From Photobacterium alginatilyticum (GTDB lineage: Bacteria > Pseudomonadota > Gammaproteobacteria > Enterobacterales > Vibrionaceae): a stretch of 64,000 nucleotides of DNA. The stretch's first letter is position 1, and each line of letters begins with the position of its first letter. The stretch is from assembly GCF_009910675.1 (NCBI RefSeq), contig NZ_RSEJ01000013.1, forward strand, positions 62,001-126,000, written 5' to 3'. Position numbers and translations under genes: made by a program. The notes under the pieces are model-generated. The model was not told the DNA's origin, made no database searches, and saw only the letters and a list, made by a program, of their open reading frames with translations. Shown here one piece after another: positions 40,571-51,509 of this stretch.

Positions 40571-42016
40571 CTACTGCGTACCACCGACAGTCATGGAGTC
40601 TACCTTCAGCGTCGGCTGACCGACACCGACCGGCACACTCTGGCCCGCTTTGCCGCAAACGCCGACACCGCGGTCGATATCCAGATCATTACCGACCATA
40701 GAGACCTGCTGCATGGCTTCAATACCGCTGCCAATCAGGGTCGCTCCCTTAATTGGGCGTGTCACCTTACCGTTTTCTATCAGGTAGGCTTCCGAGGCCG
40801 AGAAGACAAACTTGCCCGAGGTAATATCTACCTGGCCGCCGCCAAAGTTAGGGGCATAGATCCCCTGCTTGACGCTGGCAATGATCTCTTCCGGCGTATG
40901 CTGACCCGGCAGCATATAGGTATTGGTCATACGAGGCATCGGCAGATGGGCATAGGACTCGCGGCGACCGTTCCCCGTCGGCGCAACGCCCATCAGGCGC
41001 GCATTGAGCTTGTCCTGCATATAGCCTTTGAGCTTGCCGTTTTCTACCAGTACATTGTACTGGCCCGGTGTACCTTCATCATCAATGTTAATCGAACCCC
41101 GGCGATCCACCAGCGTACCGTCATCGACAATGGTACACAGCGGCGAGGTCACCTGCTCGCCCATATGGCCGGCAAACATGGACGAGCCCTTACGGTTAAA
41201 GTCACCTTCCAGACCATGGCCCACCGCTTCATGCAGCAGTACGCCAGGCCAGCCAGCACCAAGTACTACCGGCATGGTGCCTGCAGGTGCGGCGTCAGCA
41301 TCGATGTTGACCAGCGCCTGGCGAATCGCCTCATCGGCATAATTCAGTGCAATGGATTTACCATTTTCTTCACTGAGGAAGTATTCATAACCATAGCGGC
41401 CACCGCCCCCGGCACTGCCGTGCTCACGCTTGTCACCCTTCTCAATCAGGATGCTAATGGATAAACGAACCAGCGGGCGAATATCCGCGGCATAGGTACC
41501 GTCCAGTGCAGCGACCAAGACCTGCTCGTAGACGCCATTGATACTGACGGACACTTCCTTGACCAGAGGCTCTTTGGTTCGAATATAACGGTCAATCTCT
41601 TCAAGCAAGGCAATCTTCTGGTGCTTGTCAAAACTACCCAACGGATTAACTGGCGCATATATTCCGGAGGCGGTAACAGGGCTAAAGGTCTGAGTTTTGC
41701 CATTCCCGCCCGCGCGGACAATGCCCCGGGCAGCTTTGGCACTCTGGTTCAGTGCCAGCTGGTTGATCTGATCAGAATAGGCAAAGCCGGTCTTCTCGCC
41801 AGCAACGGCTCGAACCCCTACACCACGGTCAATGTTGAATGAGCCATCTTTGATAATGCTGTCTTCCAGCACAAGCGATTCATGCCAACAGGACTGAAAG
41901 TAAATGTCAGCATAGTCCACGCCCCGGGCTGCAATCAGCCCCAGCGTTTGGCTTAATTCATCACGTCCCAGGCCTGACTGCGTCAGCATGGTATTTTCTA
42001 CTGTTTCCAGAGTCAT
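40571..42016 (-). CDS. tldD: Metalloprotease TldD
   Basis: Zinc-dependent subunit of the TldD/TldE protease. The 481 residues show the metal motif HEAVGH (262-267) within [20 protein letters not shown], plus [44 protein letters not shown] and [16 protein letters not shown]. These are near-identical to E. coli. It sits last in the mre-maf-rng-yhdP-nit-tldD run. Confidence 0.98.
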   Translation of the reverse strand: MTLETVENTMLTQSGLGRDELSQTLGLIAARGVDYADIYFQSCWHESLVLEDSIIKDGSFNIDRGVGVRAVAGEKTGFAYSDQINQLALNQSAKAARGIVRAGGNGKTQTFSPVTASGIYAPVNPLGSFDKHQKIALLEEIDRYIRTKEPLVKEVSVSINGVYEQVLVAALDGTYAADIRPLVRLSISILIEKGDKREHGSAGGGGRYGYEYFLSEENGKSIALNYADEAIRQALVNIDADAAPAGTMPVVLGAGWPGVLLHEAVGHGLEGDFNRKGSSMFAGHMGEQVTSPLCTIVDDGTLVDRRGSINIDDEGTPGQYNVLVENGKLKGYMQDKLNARLMGVAPTGNGRRESYAHLPMPRMTNTYMLPGQHTPEEIIASVKQGIYAPNFGGGQVDITSGKFVFSASEAYLIENGKVTRPIKGATLIGSGIEAMQQVSMVGNDLDIDRGVGVCGKAGQSVPVGVGQPTLKVDSMTVGGTQ

Positions 42017-42038
42017 TTACTTTGCTCTTCTAAGATAC

Positions 42039-42860
42039 CTACCGCTGATGCACGCCCAGACGAGCATGCTTCAGCACTGGCATATTTATTCTGATGGTCT
42101 GGCTTAAATTTAAATCCAGATCGGCTGTCAATACACCGGTTCCCTGTTGTTGACAGGCGACTACCTGCCCCCACGGATCAATAATCATCGAATGACCCCA
42201 GGTTTCCCGGCCTTCATTGTGCTCGCCCCACTGGGCTGCTGCGACAATCCAGCACTGCGTCTCCACAGCTCGAGCACGTAATAGTACATCCCAATGCGCC
42301 TTGCCGGTCACCTTGGTAAACGCGGCAGGGACCACAATGATATCGGCCCCCTGCTCTCTCAAAGCGGTATATAGCTGCGGAAAGCGAATATCATAACAGA
42401 TTGATAATCCAATATTTCCAAAAGGCGTCGGCACGACTTTGATTTCTCGTCCCGGTTGGAACGTATCAGACTCGCGGTAGCTATGATGTTGATCTGCAAC
42501 CTCGACATCAAACATGTGCAACTTATCGTAAGATGCCTGACACTGCCCCTCGTCATCAAACAGCAACGCGGTGGTGGTGATGGCCCCGTCAGTTTGCCGG
42601 ATCGGCATTGAGCCTATCAGCAACCAGATCCCGAGCTGCCGGGTCAGCGCCGACAGGGCTTCCTGTAAGGGCCCCTCGCCCAGAAGCTCGGCATGGCGTT
42701 GATAGTCCTCACGGGAACCAAAGACCAGACAGTTCTCCGGGGTGACGACCAACTTTGCCCCTTGTAGCTGCAACCCTTTAAGCTTTTTCTTCAGCTGCCG
42801 CAAATTGGCTTCAGGATCCGCGCCTGAATTCATTTGTACAACGCCCACTTTTGCCATCAT
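42039..42860 (-). CDS. Nitrilase-superfamily amidohydrolase (deaminated-glutathione amidase type)
   Basis: Carbon-nitrogen hydrolase with the Glu-Lys-Cys triad: E42 (TPEN), K113 (YDKLHMFDV) and C155 (SICYDIRFP). The 273 residues fit the Nit1/YbeM branch, whose members hydrolyse deaminated glutathione; the exact substrate is not shown by sequence. RGHAL-like RARAVETQCWIVAAAQWG and the RESDTFQPG loop support the branch. It lies between yhdP and tldD in a conserved vibrio order. Confidence 0.88.
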   Translation of the reverse strand: MMAKVGVVQMNSGADPEANLRQLKKKLKGLQLQGAKLVVTPENCLVFGSREDYQRHAELLGEGPLQEALSALTRQLGIWLLIGSMPIRQTDGAITTTALLFDDEGQCQASYDKLHMFDVEVADQHHSYRESDTFQPGREIKVVPTPFGNIGLSICYDIRFPQLYTALREQGADIIVVPAAFTKVTGKAHWDVLLRARAVETQCWIVAAAQWGEHNEGRETWGHSMIIDPWGQVVACQQQGTGVLTADLDLNLSQTIRINMPVLKHARLGVHQR

Positions 42861-42896
42861 TTACTTCCTTTTCCGACAAAGACCACTATTCCATTA

Positions 42897-45800
42897 TTAT
42901 TTTGACTGGTTCTGTTGTTCCTTCAATTTTTCCGGCACGGTGTACTCCCCGGTAAAACGAGACTTCTCGGTGACCGTCGGTGAATCAATCGGCCCTGTAA
43001 CCGCATAGTTAATCTGGGTAAAGACATCCAGCACCGGCGATAATGCGGTTGAAATGGCAAACACAAAAATAGCGGTTTGCGGCGCCACCGCAAACGCCGT
43101 CAGCACCGGTATTCCAGACGTAAAGTCAGGAAGGAACTTCACTTTCGCATCGACCGTTTCATTAACAAGGTTAGCACTTCCGGTAATATACATGTCACCT
43201 GCCAGTGCCTGCATTTTTATATCGTCACTTTCGAACTGGCCATTTTCAATCCTGCCAGAGCCCCTGATATAGTTAAAGGCCAACCCGTCGTCAAACACCC
43301 CCGAGAAATCGAGCTGCATTTTTCTCACGATCGAATCTAAGCTGAACAGGCCAAGCAAGCGCCCGGCACCGCCGACATCACTGATCACTCCCTTACCGGT
43401 TTCTGATTTCATTTCTCCGGTCAAGGTTTCACGGTGCATCGCCCATGGTGCGCCCTGCCACTGAATAGAGGCATAGCTACTGAATTTCGCCCCCAGGATC
43501 CCGCCGGACACCCCAAAACGCCCCATCAGATCTGAGCTATTGTCACCTTCGATGTCGAAAGCGATATGGGTTTCGTTCTGATCATGGTCCAGCATCCAGT
43601 GCCCATCCAGGCTCAGCGAGGTCGTGCCCGAATCAATCAGCAGGTTCTGTAACTCCAGCATAGTGCCTTCCCGGCGCAACTTCCCGGTGACCTTGCCAAG
43701 TCGGTAGCCCTGTAGCCAGGCATCCTGCAGCGTGAGATCGATCTCCGGCATATTCGCCATCATAGAGCGGTCAAAATCGGTCGCCGGCGGGATATCCTGC
43801 TGCGGCTTGTACTTGCTACGCGGCATCTCCTCGACATCATCCAGCCCCGGCAGGTTCAGGTGCATTTTCTCCAGCGTCACCCTTAAAGGCGCACCATCAG
43901 GCCAGAACGCCTCGCCGGTCATTTCCCGGCTACCCAGAATAATATGCCACTGCGCAGGCTGTCTGCGCATCGCAAGGTCAACCTCATTCCAGTTTAACGT
44001 CGCCAGTTTCAGCTTCTTAACGCGCGCATTTACCCGGGTTGGGTTGGGGATCTCCGGCATGACTGTTGGCTGCCCGGCCTGGGCCATTTGTGCCGTCTTA
44101 TCATCAATCTCTCCAATAAGCTCGACCCAACGGTCACCGTCCAGGTAGTCACTACGGATCCGAAGCGAGTGGCTCCCCCGCGCGAGAGAACGTAATTTCC
44201 CTTTCCCGACCAACAGCTCGCTGGCCTCTATCTTCAAGCGCTCAGGCACTAAATTGATTGTCGCCTGGTAAGTGGCATCTGGCACAACGATATTACCGGT
44301 CAACGATTCTGCATTACCGTGTACCGCCAGTTTTGCCTGCTGCTTGGTCCCCGGCGACACGTACAGCGGATACGGCAGCTTGCTGTTAACGCCAACCAGT
44401 CCGGCCAGCAAGTCAACATTGTAGTCAAAACCCGTATCGTGCAGATTAACGCCGACCTTGGCATTCCAACGGCTATGGCCGCTCACGCGGGCCAGCAAAG
44501 GATCATCAACCTGCTGTTGCAGCGTAGCGACATCCCAGTCTCCATCCAGCTTAACACCCACCTGATAGCCCGTGTCCACGCTCTCGCCATCAAAACCGAA
44601 AACAACAGGCTGCGCGAGTAACATGCCCTGGATATCATCGGCCTTGATAACATCATTATCAAAACTCAGGCTGCCACTGACCTTATCCAACTGAAGTGGC
44701 GGGGCATCCATGGCAACCTGGTTATCTTTCAGACTCGCCGAGCCCCATGCCCGTACATCACTGCCGTCAAAAGGTATATCCAGTTTAAACTGCGAGCTTA
44801 CCGGACCACTGACCTGGACCGTCGTCAGCGCCGCCCCGACCGAGTCAACCAGCGGTGTCGCCAGCATATAATCACGTACCTGCTGGCCATCGGCATCCAC
44901 ACCAATAGCCAACTTGAGATGGCCATCTTCGCTCAGCTCGGCTTCACCGGTGACCTTGGACGCCGTCGCTCCCATGGTTTTCGCATGGCTGGCATCAAGG
45001 TACATAAAATCATTTTCAAACAGCAGGTCCAGCTTCAGATCAGTCAACTCAGGCCATGCCGTATCAAAACTAAAGCGGCCTTTACGCAAAGCTACCTTGG
45101 CCTGAAAAACCCCCTCGCCTTTGCTGTAGGGGAAGTCATTGAGCTCACCGTACCATAGCAGCTGGGCACGCTCTGCCTTACCGCCACGAATAGCCGTCGA
45201 CAGGTAATCTGTCAGTTCCCGCCCCAATGCCAGCGTCGGCAAATACCGCCACGTTTCACCCGCATCATGAGCCGTCGCTTCACCGTAAAATGACAACCAG
45301 GCCGGTGCCTCAGCAGGAAAGTCCAGGCGGAACTGGCCATCAGCAGCTAAATGCGGCGTCGATACGGATAGGGCATCACTCCACAGGCGCCAGCCATCTT
45401 CGCCGACTTGCCAGTAAGCGGTCACTTCACTTGTGGTGATATTTAACGGGGCCTGAAACACTTCTCCATAGGGAAGTACATCATCATTTAGCGCCAGCAC
45501 GGCTTTTCCGCCGGCCAGGCTGCCTGATAGCCGGGCAGCAAGCTTGTTCATGCCAGGCAGCAGTTCCCACTGCTTCATACCAAACGCTTTAAGATCGGCC
45601 GAAAAGCGCGGAGGCTGATCGCCGTCAGCAGCAATTCGGATATCATCCAACTGACCGGACGGCTGTAGCTTGGCGAGTATCTCGGCAACTGTATTGTCTT
45701 CCGGCAGGAAGCTGACAAACGGCAGCAGCTGGTCAAGAGGCAGGCTGGTCAATGCAACTTGCCAGCGCTCAGGCTCCCACTGCGCCGCGATATCAAAGGC

Positions 45801-46802
45801 TGGCCACAGTCGCTTGTCGGTTTGCAGAAGCATCTGATCGCTGTCAATCCGCCAGCCGGCTTTTCCCTCGGCCAGAGCAACCGGGGATAATCCTACCCGG
45901 CCCTTGGAAACCCTAAACTCATGGTTTTCATCGCCCTCGCGCCAGCGCAGGTAGCTGTTATCCAGCCTTGCCAGGCTGTTCAGTACTTTGCCGTCTTGCA
46001 AATTCAGCCACAATTCGGCATTGATATTGCTGCCAGTAATATCAGCGCCACCCAACATACGCTTGTTGAGCCACGGTGTGATGGACAGATTCTGGGACTG
46101 GACATAAATACTGCCCGACAGCTCAGGCAGGGAGCGCCGGGCAGATAAGTTAGCAATCACTCGCATTTGGCTAAAGTGGGTATCGGCAATACTGATCACC
46201 CCTTCAGCCAGATGCTGACCGCCGGTACCGTCCCACTTCAGCTCGCTGATATCAATACGCTTTGTATCCCCGGCAGGAGAGAGCAAAGTGATATCGGCAT
46301 TGCGCAGTGAAAACTTGCCCAGCTGGACAAAAAACAGCTCTTCAAGCTGTTTGATCGTTGCGGCTTGATCGGTCGTGTCGGCAGCGGGCTGTGACGAGGT
46401 GTCCCGGCCAAACATAGAACTGGAAAAGCGTGTCAGATCAAGGCTGAGCTGATCAATACGCACATCTTTAAACACAGGCCGCATCTCGAACGCCGAACGG
46501 AGCATGTCAAACTCCATTTCAACATCGCCGACCCGAACAATGGAGCCCGGATCATCACTTGCGGCAACACTCACCCCCTGCAGCACCAGGGAAGGGCCCA
46601 GGTTTTGCCACCGCCCTTCTACATGGGCCACTTCGAGGCGCATTTCCGCCTGCTCAGATGCCCACTGGCGGATAGGTTCGCGATATTCGTTTAGCTGGGG
46701 AAGAAAAAAACGCAGACCACTAATCGCAATAGCGGCCAGTACCAACACTGTCAGTACCAGCCACATTAATCCACGTGCCAGACGAACTGGAACTGTTGTC
46801 AC
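42897..46802 (-). CDS. yhdP: YhdP, AsmA-like inter-membrane lipid transport protein
   Basis: Very large (1301 residues) protein with one N-terminal membrane helix (about 10-32) and a long periplasmic beta-rich body of the DUF3971/AsmA-like class, ending in an AsmA-C-type region. With TamB and YdbH, E. coli YhdP carries phospholipid to the outer membrane. Seen here: the N-terminal anchor, repeated short beta segments throughout, and the conserved C-terminal GRLLGLFSLDSIVRK and GSANLVNETVDAKVKFLP. It follows rng by 21 bases. Confidence 0.95.
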   Translation of the reverse strand: MTTVPVRLARGLMWLVLTVLVLAAIAISGLRFFLPQLNEYREPIRQWASEQAEMRLEVAHVEGRWQNLGPSLVLQGVSVAASDDPGSIVRVGDVEMEFDMLRSAFEMRPVFKDVRIDQLSLDLTRFSSSMFGRDTSSQPAADTTDQAATIKQLEELFFVQLGKFSLRNADITLLSPAGDTKRIDISELKWDGTGGQHLAEGVISIADTHFSQMRVIANLSARRSLPELSGSIYVQSQNLSITPWLNKRMLGGADITGSNINAELWLNLQDGKVLNSLARLDNSYLRWREGDENHEFRVSKGRVGLSPVALAEGKAGWRIDSDQMLLQTDKRLWPAFDIAAQWEPERWQVALTSLPLDQLLPFVSFLPEDNTVAEILAKLQPSGQLDDIRIAADGDQPPRFSADLKAFGMKQWELLPGMNKLAARLSGSLAGGKAVLALNDDVLPYGEVFQAPLNITTSEVTAYWQVGEDGWRLWSDALSVSTPHLAADGQFRLDFPAEAPAWLSFYGEATAHDAGETWRYLPTLALGRELTDYLSTAIRGGKAERAQLLWYGELNDFPYSKGEGVFQAKVALRKGRFSFDTAWPELTDLKLDLLFENDFMYLDASHAKTMGATASKVTGEAELSEDGHLKLAIGVDADGQQVRDYMLATPLVDSVGAALTTVQVSGPVSSQFKLDIPFDGSDVRAWGSASLKDNQVAMDAPPLQLDKVSGSLSFDNDVIKADDIQGMLLAQPVVFGFDGESVDTGYQVGVKLDGDWDVATLQQQVDDPLLARVSGHSRWNAKVGVNLHDTGFDYNVDLLAGLVGVNSKLPYPLYVSPGTKQQAKLAVHGNAESLTGNIVVPDATYQATINLVPERLKIEASELLVGKGKLRSLARGSHSLRIRSDYLDGDRWVELIGEIDDKTAQMAQAGQPTVMPEIPNPTRVNARVKKLKLATLNWNEVDLAMRRQPAQWHIILGSREMTGEAFWPDGAPLRVTLEKMHLNLPGLDDVEEMPRSKYKPQQDIPPATDFDRSMMANMPEIDLTLQDAWLQGYRLGKVTGKLRREGTMLELQNLLIDSGTTSLSLDGHWMLDHDQNETHIAFDIEGDNSSDLMGRFGVSGGILGAKFSSYASIQWQGAPWAMHRETLTGEMKSETGKGVISDVGGAGRLLGLFSLDSIVRKMQLDFSGVFDDGLAFNYIRGSGRIENGQFESDDIKMQALAGDMYITGSANLVNETVDAKVKFLPDFTSGIPVLTAFAVAPQTAIFVFAISTALSPVLDVFTQINYAVTGPIDSPTVTEKSRFTGEYTVPEKLKEQQNQSK

Positions 46803-46823
46803 TCAATAGCCTCGCATTCGTAA

Positions 46824-48293
46824 TTACATCATTACAACGTCAAATTGTTCCTGGATATATAATGGCTCAGCTTTGATTTTCACCTGCTTGCCAATAAACA
46901 CTTCCAGCTCAGCCAGAGCATGGTATTCATCCCCCGCCAAGACTTCAGCAACCGCAGGCGAGACATAAACCACAAAACGGTCAGCGTCATAAGCTCGGTT
47001 GACCCGGGTAATTTCACGCAGGATCTCATAGCAGACACTTTCAACGGTTTTGACCGTACCTCGACCTTCACAGGTCGGGCAGGTGCCGCACAGCACATGC
47101 TCGATACTTTCACGGGTCCGCTTACGGGTCATTTCGACCAGGCCCAACTGAGTAAAGCCGTTGATATTGGTTTTTACCCGGTCGTAGGAAAGCGCCTGCT
47201 CCAGTGCCAGCAAGACACGACGCTGGTGATCTTCCAGTGCCATATCAATAAAATCGATAATAATGATCCCGCCCAGGTTGCGTAACCTAAGCTGACGGGC
47301 GATCGCCTTGGTGGCCTCAATATTGGTATTGAAGATGGTTTCTTCCAAGTTACGGCGACCGACAAAGGCCCCGGTGTTGATATCGACCGTCGTCATCGCT
47401 TCCGTCTGATCAATAATCAGGTAGCCGCCCGACTTCAGCTCAACCTTGCGATCCAACGAGCGCTGAATTTCACTTTCCGTATCATATAGATCAAATATAG
47501 GCTGCTCGCCAGCGTAATATTCAAGCTTATCGCTCAGCTCCGGCACGAACTCATCGGTAAATTCTTTCAGCTTTTCATAACCTAGGCGTGAGTCAACCTT
47601 GATGCAATCCAGTTCGGTGCCGACGAAGTCACGCAGGATCCGCTGTGCCAACCCAAGTTCGCCATACAGCATCGACTTGGGCTTATGCTTGGCCCGGCGC
47701 TCCAGCACTTTACGCCACAAATGTTTGAGGAAGGCAGCATCCTGGGCTAGCTCTTCCGCCGTTGCCCCTTCGGCAGCGGTACGAATAATAAAGCCACCCA
47801 GCTCGTCACAGTGCTTGTTGACGACCTTCTTCAGGCGCTCTCGCTCACTTTCGCTTTCGATACGCTGAGAGACACCGACATGACCGGCGCCCGGCATGAA
47901 GACCAGATAACGCGACGGCAGCGTCACGTCTGTTGTGAGACGAGCCCCCTTGGTTCCCAGGGGATCCTTGACCACCTGAACCACCAGATCCTGCCCCTGA
48001 CGGACCAGCTCGGAGATATCCCGAACCTGGAACTGCTGCTTTTCGTTCTCGGCCACACATTCAGTGTGAGGCACAATATCGGAGGCATGCAAAAAAGCAG
48101 CCTTCTCCAGTCCGATATCGACAAATGCCGCCTGCATACCCGGCAATACCCGGCTTACGCGGCCTTTGTAAATGTTGCCGACAATTCCGCGTTTTGACTC
48201 TCGTTCTATATGTACTTCCTGAAGGGTCCCTCCTTCAATCATTGCAACGCGCGTCTCACTTGGCGTCACGTTAATCAGCAGCTCTGTGCTCAT
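46824..48293 (-). CDS. rng: Ribonuclease G
   Basis: Endoribonuclease that matures the 16S rRNA 5' end and some mRNAs. The 489 residues hold an S1 RNA-binding domain (about 35-125, GNIYKGRVSRVLPGMQAAFVDIG), the RNase E/G catalytic core (GGYLIIDQTEAMTTVDINTGAFVG and DFIDM) and the CPTC zinc-link cysteines. It lacks the long C-terminal scaffold of RNase E. In the mreBCD-maf-rng order, as in E. coli. Confidence 0.98.
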   Translation of the reverse strand: MSTELLINVTPSETRVAMIEGGTLQEVHIERESKRGIVGNIYKGRVSRVLPGMQAAFVDIGLEKAAFLHASDIVPHTECVAENEKQQFQVRDISELVRQGQDLVVQVVKDPLGTKGARLTTDVTLPSRYLVFMPGAGHVGVSQRIESESERERLKKVVNKHCDELGGFIIRTAAEGATAEELAQDAAFLKHLWRKVLERRAKHKPKSMLYGELGLAQRILRDFVGTELDCIKVDSRLGYEKLKEFTDEFVPELSDKLEYYAGEQPIFDLYDTESEIQRSLDRKVELKSGGYLIIDQTEAMTTVDINTGAFVGRRNLEETIFNTNIEATKAIARQLRLRNLGGIIIIDFIDMALEDHQRRVLLALEQALSYDRVKTNINGFTQLGLVEMTRKRTRESIEHVLCGTCPTCEGRGTVKTVESVCYEILREITRVNRAYDADRFVVYVSPAVAEVLAGDEYHALAELEVFIGKQVKIKAEPLYIQEQFDVVMM

Positions 48294-48301
48294 GGTTGCC
48301 T

Positions 48302-48880
48302 CTAAATTGATAAACTTAAAAAGTCCTGAACCATGATGTCGGTTTCCATTAACGGTAACCCCACCACAGCGTAATAACTGCCATCGATGCGCTCAATAAA
48401 CTTGCCGCCGATCCCCTGAATGCCATAGCTGCCTGCTTTGTCTTGCGGCTCGCCGCTTTGCCAATATGCTTCTATTTCTTGTTCTGACAAAGTCTTGAAC
48501 CAAACGTTCGTGGTCACAAGGCAGGTTTTGCTACGTGTTGCCGTGGCCAGGGTAACGGCCGTCATCACCTGGTGCTGCCTGCCGGACAGCAGAGTCAGCA
48601 TGCGCCTGGCATCGGCAAAGTCTTCCGGTTTTTCCAGAATTTCATCATCTACTACAACAATTGTATCTGAACCCAGCACCGGCGTCTGGCCATCGGTTTC
48701 TATCACCCCGGCCTGTGCCTTCTCCTGTGATAGGCGCCGGACATAATCAGCCGGTGCCTCGCCCGGCTGGTGACATTCCTCAACGTCTACGACAACCCGT
48801 TCAAAGGTATAACCCAGCTGAGCCAGTAGTTCTTTTCGCCGGGGAGATCCCGAAGCCAGATACAGTTGCAGTGCAGACAT
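48302..48880 (-). CDS. maf: Maf-like nucleotide pyrophosphatase (YhdE type)
   Basis: House-cleaning hydrolase; the YhdE branch splits dTTP, UTP and modified relatives. It shows SGSPRRKELLAQLGY, the KAQA-type helix, and GSDTIVVVDDEILEKPED. The ATG at 48880 gives 192 residues starting MSALQLYLASGSPRR. The 12 codons upstream in frame are not conserved. Neighbours mreD and rng identify it as YhdE rather than YceF. Confidence 0.93.
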   Translation of the reverse strand: MSALQLYLASGSPRRKELLAQLGYTFERVVVDVEECHQPGEAPADYVRRLSQEKAQAGVIETDGQTPVLGSDTIVVVDDEILEKPEDFADARRMLTLLSGRQHQVMTAVTLATATRSKTCLVTTNVWFKTLSEQEIEAYWQSGEPQDKAGSYGIQGIGGKFIERIDGSYYAVVGLPLMETDIMVQDFLSLSI

Positions 48881-48969
48881 GACGATACCATTTATATAAA
48901 TATCAAAAAGATCCATTCGATGTCATGCTTTACAACCTAACACCGAACAGACCTAGTTGGGAAAGTAAT

Positions 48970-49458
48970 TTAACGAATTGAGAACTTACGACGCATTCGC
49001 CGCAGCAGCAAAAACAGCCATGGCCATAGCAGGAAGTTCAGCAGCACGGCCCAGAGCCGTTCCGGCTCGAAGGTGATCACTGAGACCAGATATTCGGCCC
49101 AGAACTCGACCAGTTTGCCGGCCAGTGTCAGTAAGGCAACCAGAACGGCCTGCTGCCACAAAGAGAGGTTGCGCAGTACCTGGAAATTCAGGGCAACGAC
49201 ATAGCACAGTACCGACATCATCAGGCCCCGCACCCCGAGCGTCGAGCCCAGCATCAAGTCCCACAGCAGCCCCAACAGCAATGCCGTTCCGACATTGACC
49301 CGGTGCGGCAGTGCCAGTACCCAGTAAAAGGCCACCAGCAGCACCCATGAAGGCCTGAACAGCTCCAGCTCGCCGGGCCATGGCGCGGCCTGTAGGATCA
49401 GTGCCACGATAAAAGATAGCCAAATCAGCAAGCGGCCACTTGGTCGACTATTCGCCAC
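48970..49458 (-). CDS. mreD: Rod shape-determining protein MreD
   Basis: Inner-membrane part of the elongasome with MreC, RodA and PBP2. The 162-residue, strongly hydrophobic protein has about five to six helices and starts with GTG inside the end of mreC (11-base overlap). WLSFIVALILQAAPWPGELELFRPSWVLLVAFYWVLALPHRV, spread over about 13-55, is the recognisable family start. Confidence 0.94.
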   Translation of the reverse strand: MANSRPSGRLLIWLSFIVALILQAAPWPGELELFRPSWVLLVAFYWVLALPHRVNVGTALLLGLLWDLMLGSTLGVRGLMMSVLCYVVALNFQVLRNLSLWQQAVLVALLTLAGKLVEFWAEYLVSVITFEPERLWAVLLNFLLWPWLFLLLRRMRRKFSIR

Positions 49459-50308
49459 TATTGAGATCTCCTACCATCAGCGTTTCCCGCGGGGTCGGCC
49501 ATACCAGCAACAAATAACGCAGGCGGTCGAACTGCACCGTCGGTTTTGCCTTTATCTGGGCAAACGGGCGCTTGTTATCAAACGAAAACTCGGTGACATG
49601 TCCAACCGGATAACCTTCCGGGTACCGACCGCCCAGGCCGGATGTCACCAGCAAGTCCCCGACTTCGATATCGGTACTGCTCGGTACGTGCTCAAGCTGG
49701 ACTTGGTCGATCTGACCGCTGCCCGAGGCAATTACCCGGATGTCGTTACGCACAACCTGGATCGGGATCGCATGCGTCGGATCGATCAGCAACAGCACCC
49801 GGCTGTTGTGGGCGCCGACATAAGACACCTGACCGACGATCCCTTTTTCATTGATCACCGGCTGGCCTTCATAGACACCGTCAACCCGCCCCTTGTCAAT
49901 CATCACCTGGTGACTGTAGGGATCAGAGTCCACCGCCATCACCTCCGCGATCAGTTTCTTCTCGTCGCGGACGAAAGGTGAGCCCAACAGCTCGCGTAAA
50001 CGCTGGTTTTCCTGCTTTAACTGGTCCAGCAGCAGCACATCGCTCTGCTTAACCAGTAATTCACGCTTAAGTGCTTTATTCTCTGCCAACAAACGCTGAT
50101 GGGAGCTCAACTGACCTGACATACCATCTAACAAATCACGAGGTAAGTTAGCTGCATACTGGAGTGGTGAAATCGCTGAGTTCAGCAAATAACGTACATT
50201 GGCGAAGGCATCTAGGCGGCTGTCGGCCAGCATCAGGCCAACCGACAGTAATATGGCAAGAAACAGGCGTAACTGCAGAGAAGGCCCTCTGCCAAATATA
50301 GGTTTCAT
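49448..50308 (-). CDS. mreC: Rod shape-determining protein MreC
   Basis: Bitopic scaffold of the elongation machinery. The 286 residues have a short cytoplasmic tail, one helix (about 11-30), a periplasmic coiled coil (about 65-105, LLAENKALKRELLVKQ) and two beta domains with VIDKGRVDGVYEGQPVINEKGIVGQV-type sequence. The end DLNSGE is short compared with some vibrios. Follows mreB by 40 bases. Confidence 0.96.
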   Translation of the reverse strand: MKPIFGRGPSLQLRLFLAILLSVGLMLADSRLDAFANVRYLLNSAISPLQYAANLPRDLLDGMSGQLSSHQRLLAENKALKRELLVKQSDVLLLDQLKQENQRLRELLGSPFVRDEKKLIAEVMAVDSDPYSHQVMIDKGRVDGVYEGQPVINEKGIVGQVSYVGAHNSRVLLLIDPTHAIPIQVVRNDIRVIASGSGQIDQVQLEHVPSSTDIEVGDLLVTSGLGGRYPEGYPVGHVTEFSFDNKRPFAQIKAKPTVQFDRLRYLLLVWPTPRETLMVGDLNSGE

Positions 50309-50348
50309 CTAACGCTATAACCTGTTCTGTCTATTGCCGAAGATGGCA

Positions 50349-51401
<1,053 letters not shown>

Positions 51402-51441
51402 CTAATTCCTGCAAGCTTACAAAATTCGTTAAATTGCGCTA

Positions 51442-51470
51442 AATGTATCAAGGGGCACGGATCGAGACAA
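51442..51470 (-). promoter_or_regulatory. Predicted mreB promoter
   Basis: Minus-strand -35 TTGTCT (51465-51470), 17-base spacer, -10 TACATT (51442-51447), in the 117-base gap after mshQ. It would start the mreBCD transcript about 45 bases before the ATG. Confidence 0.55.
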
Positions 51471-51509
51471 GGTAAGCTTTGTCAAACCTGCCACAGATCC
51501 GCATTTTAT

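Noticed and set aside
40541-41464. 307-codon plus-strand open frame
   Set aside because: It is antisense to tldD, which matches E. coli almost throughout, and starts inside the darP/tldD terminator.
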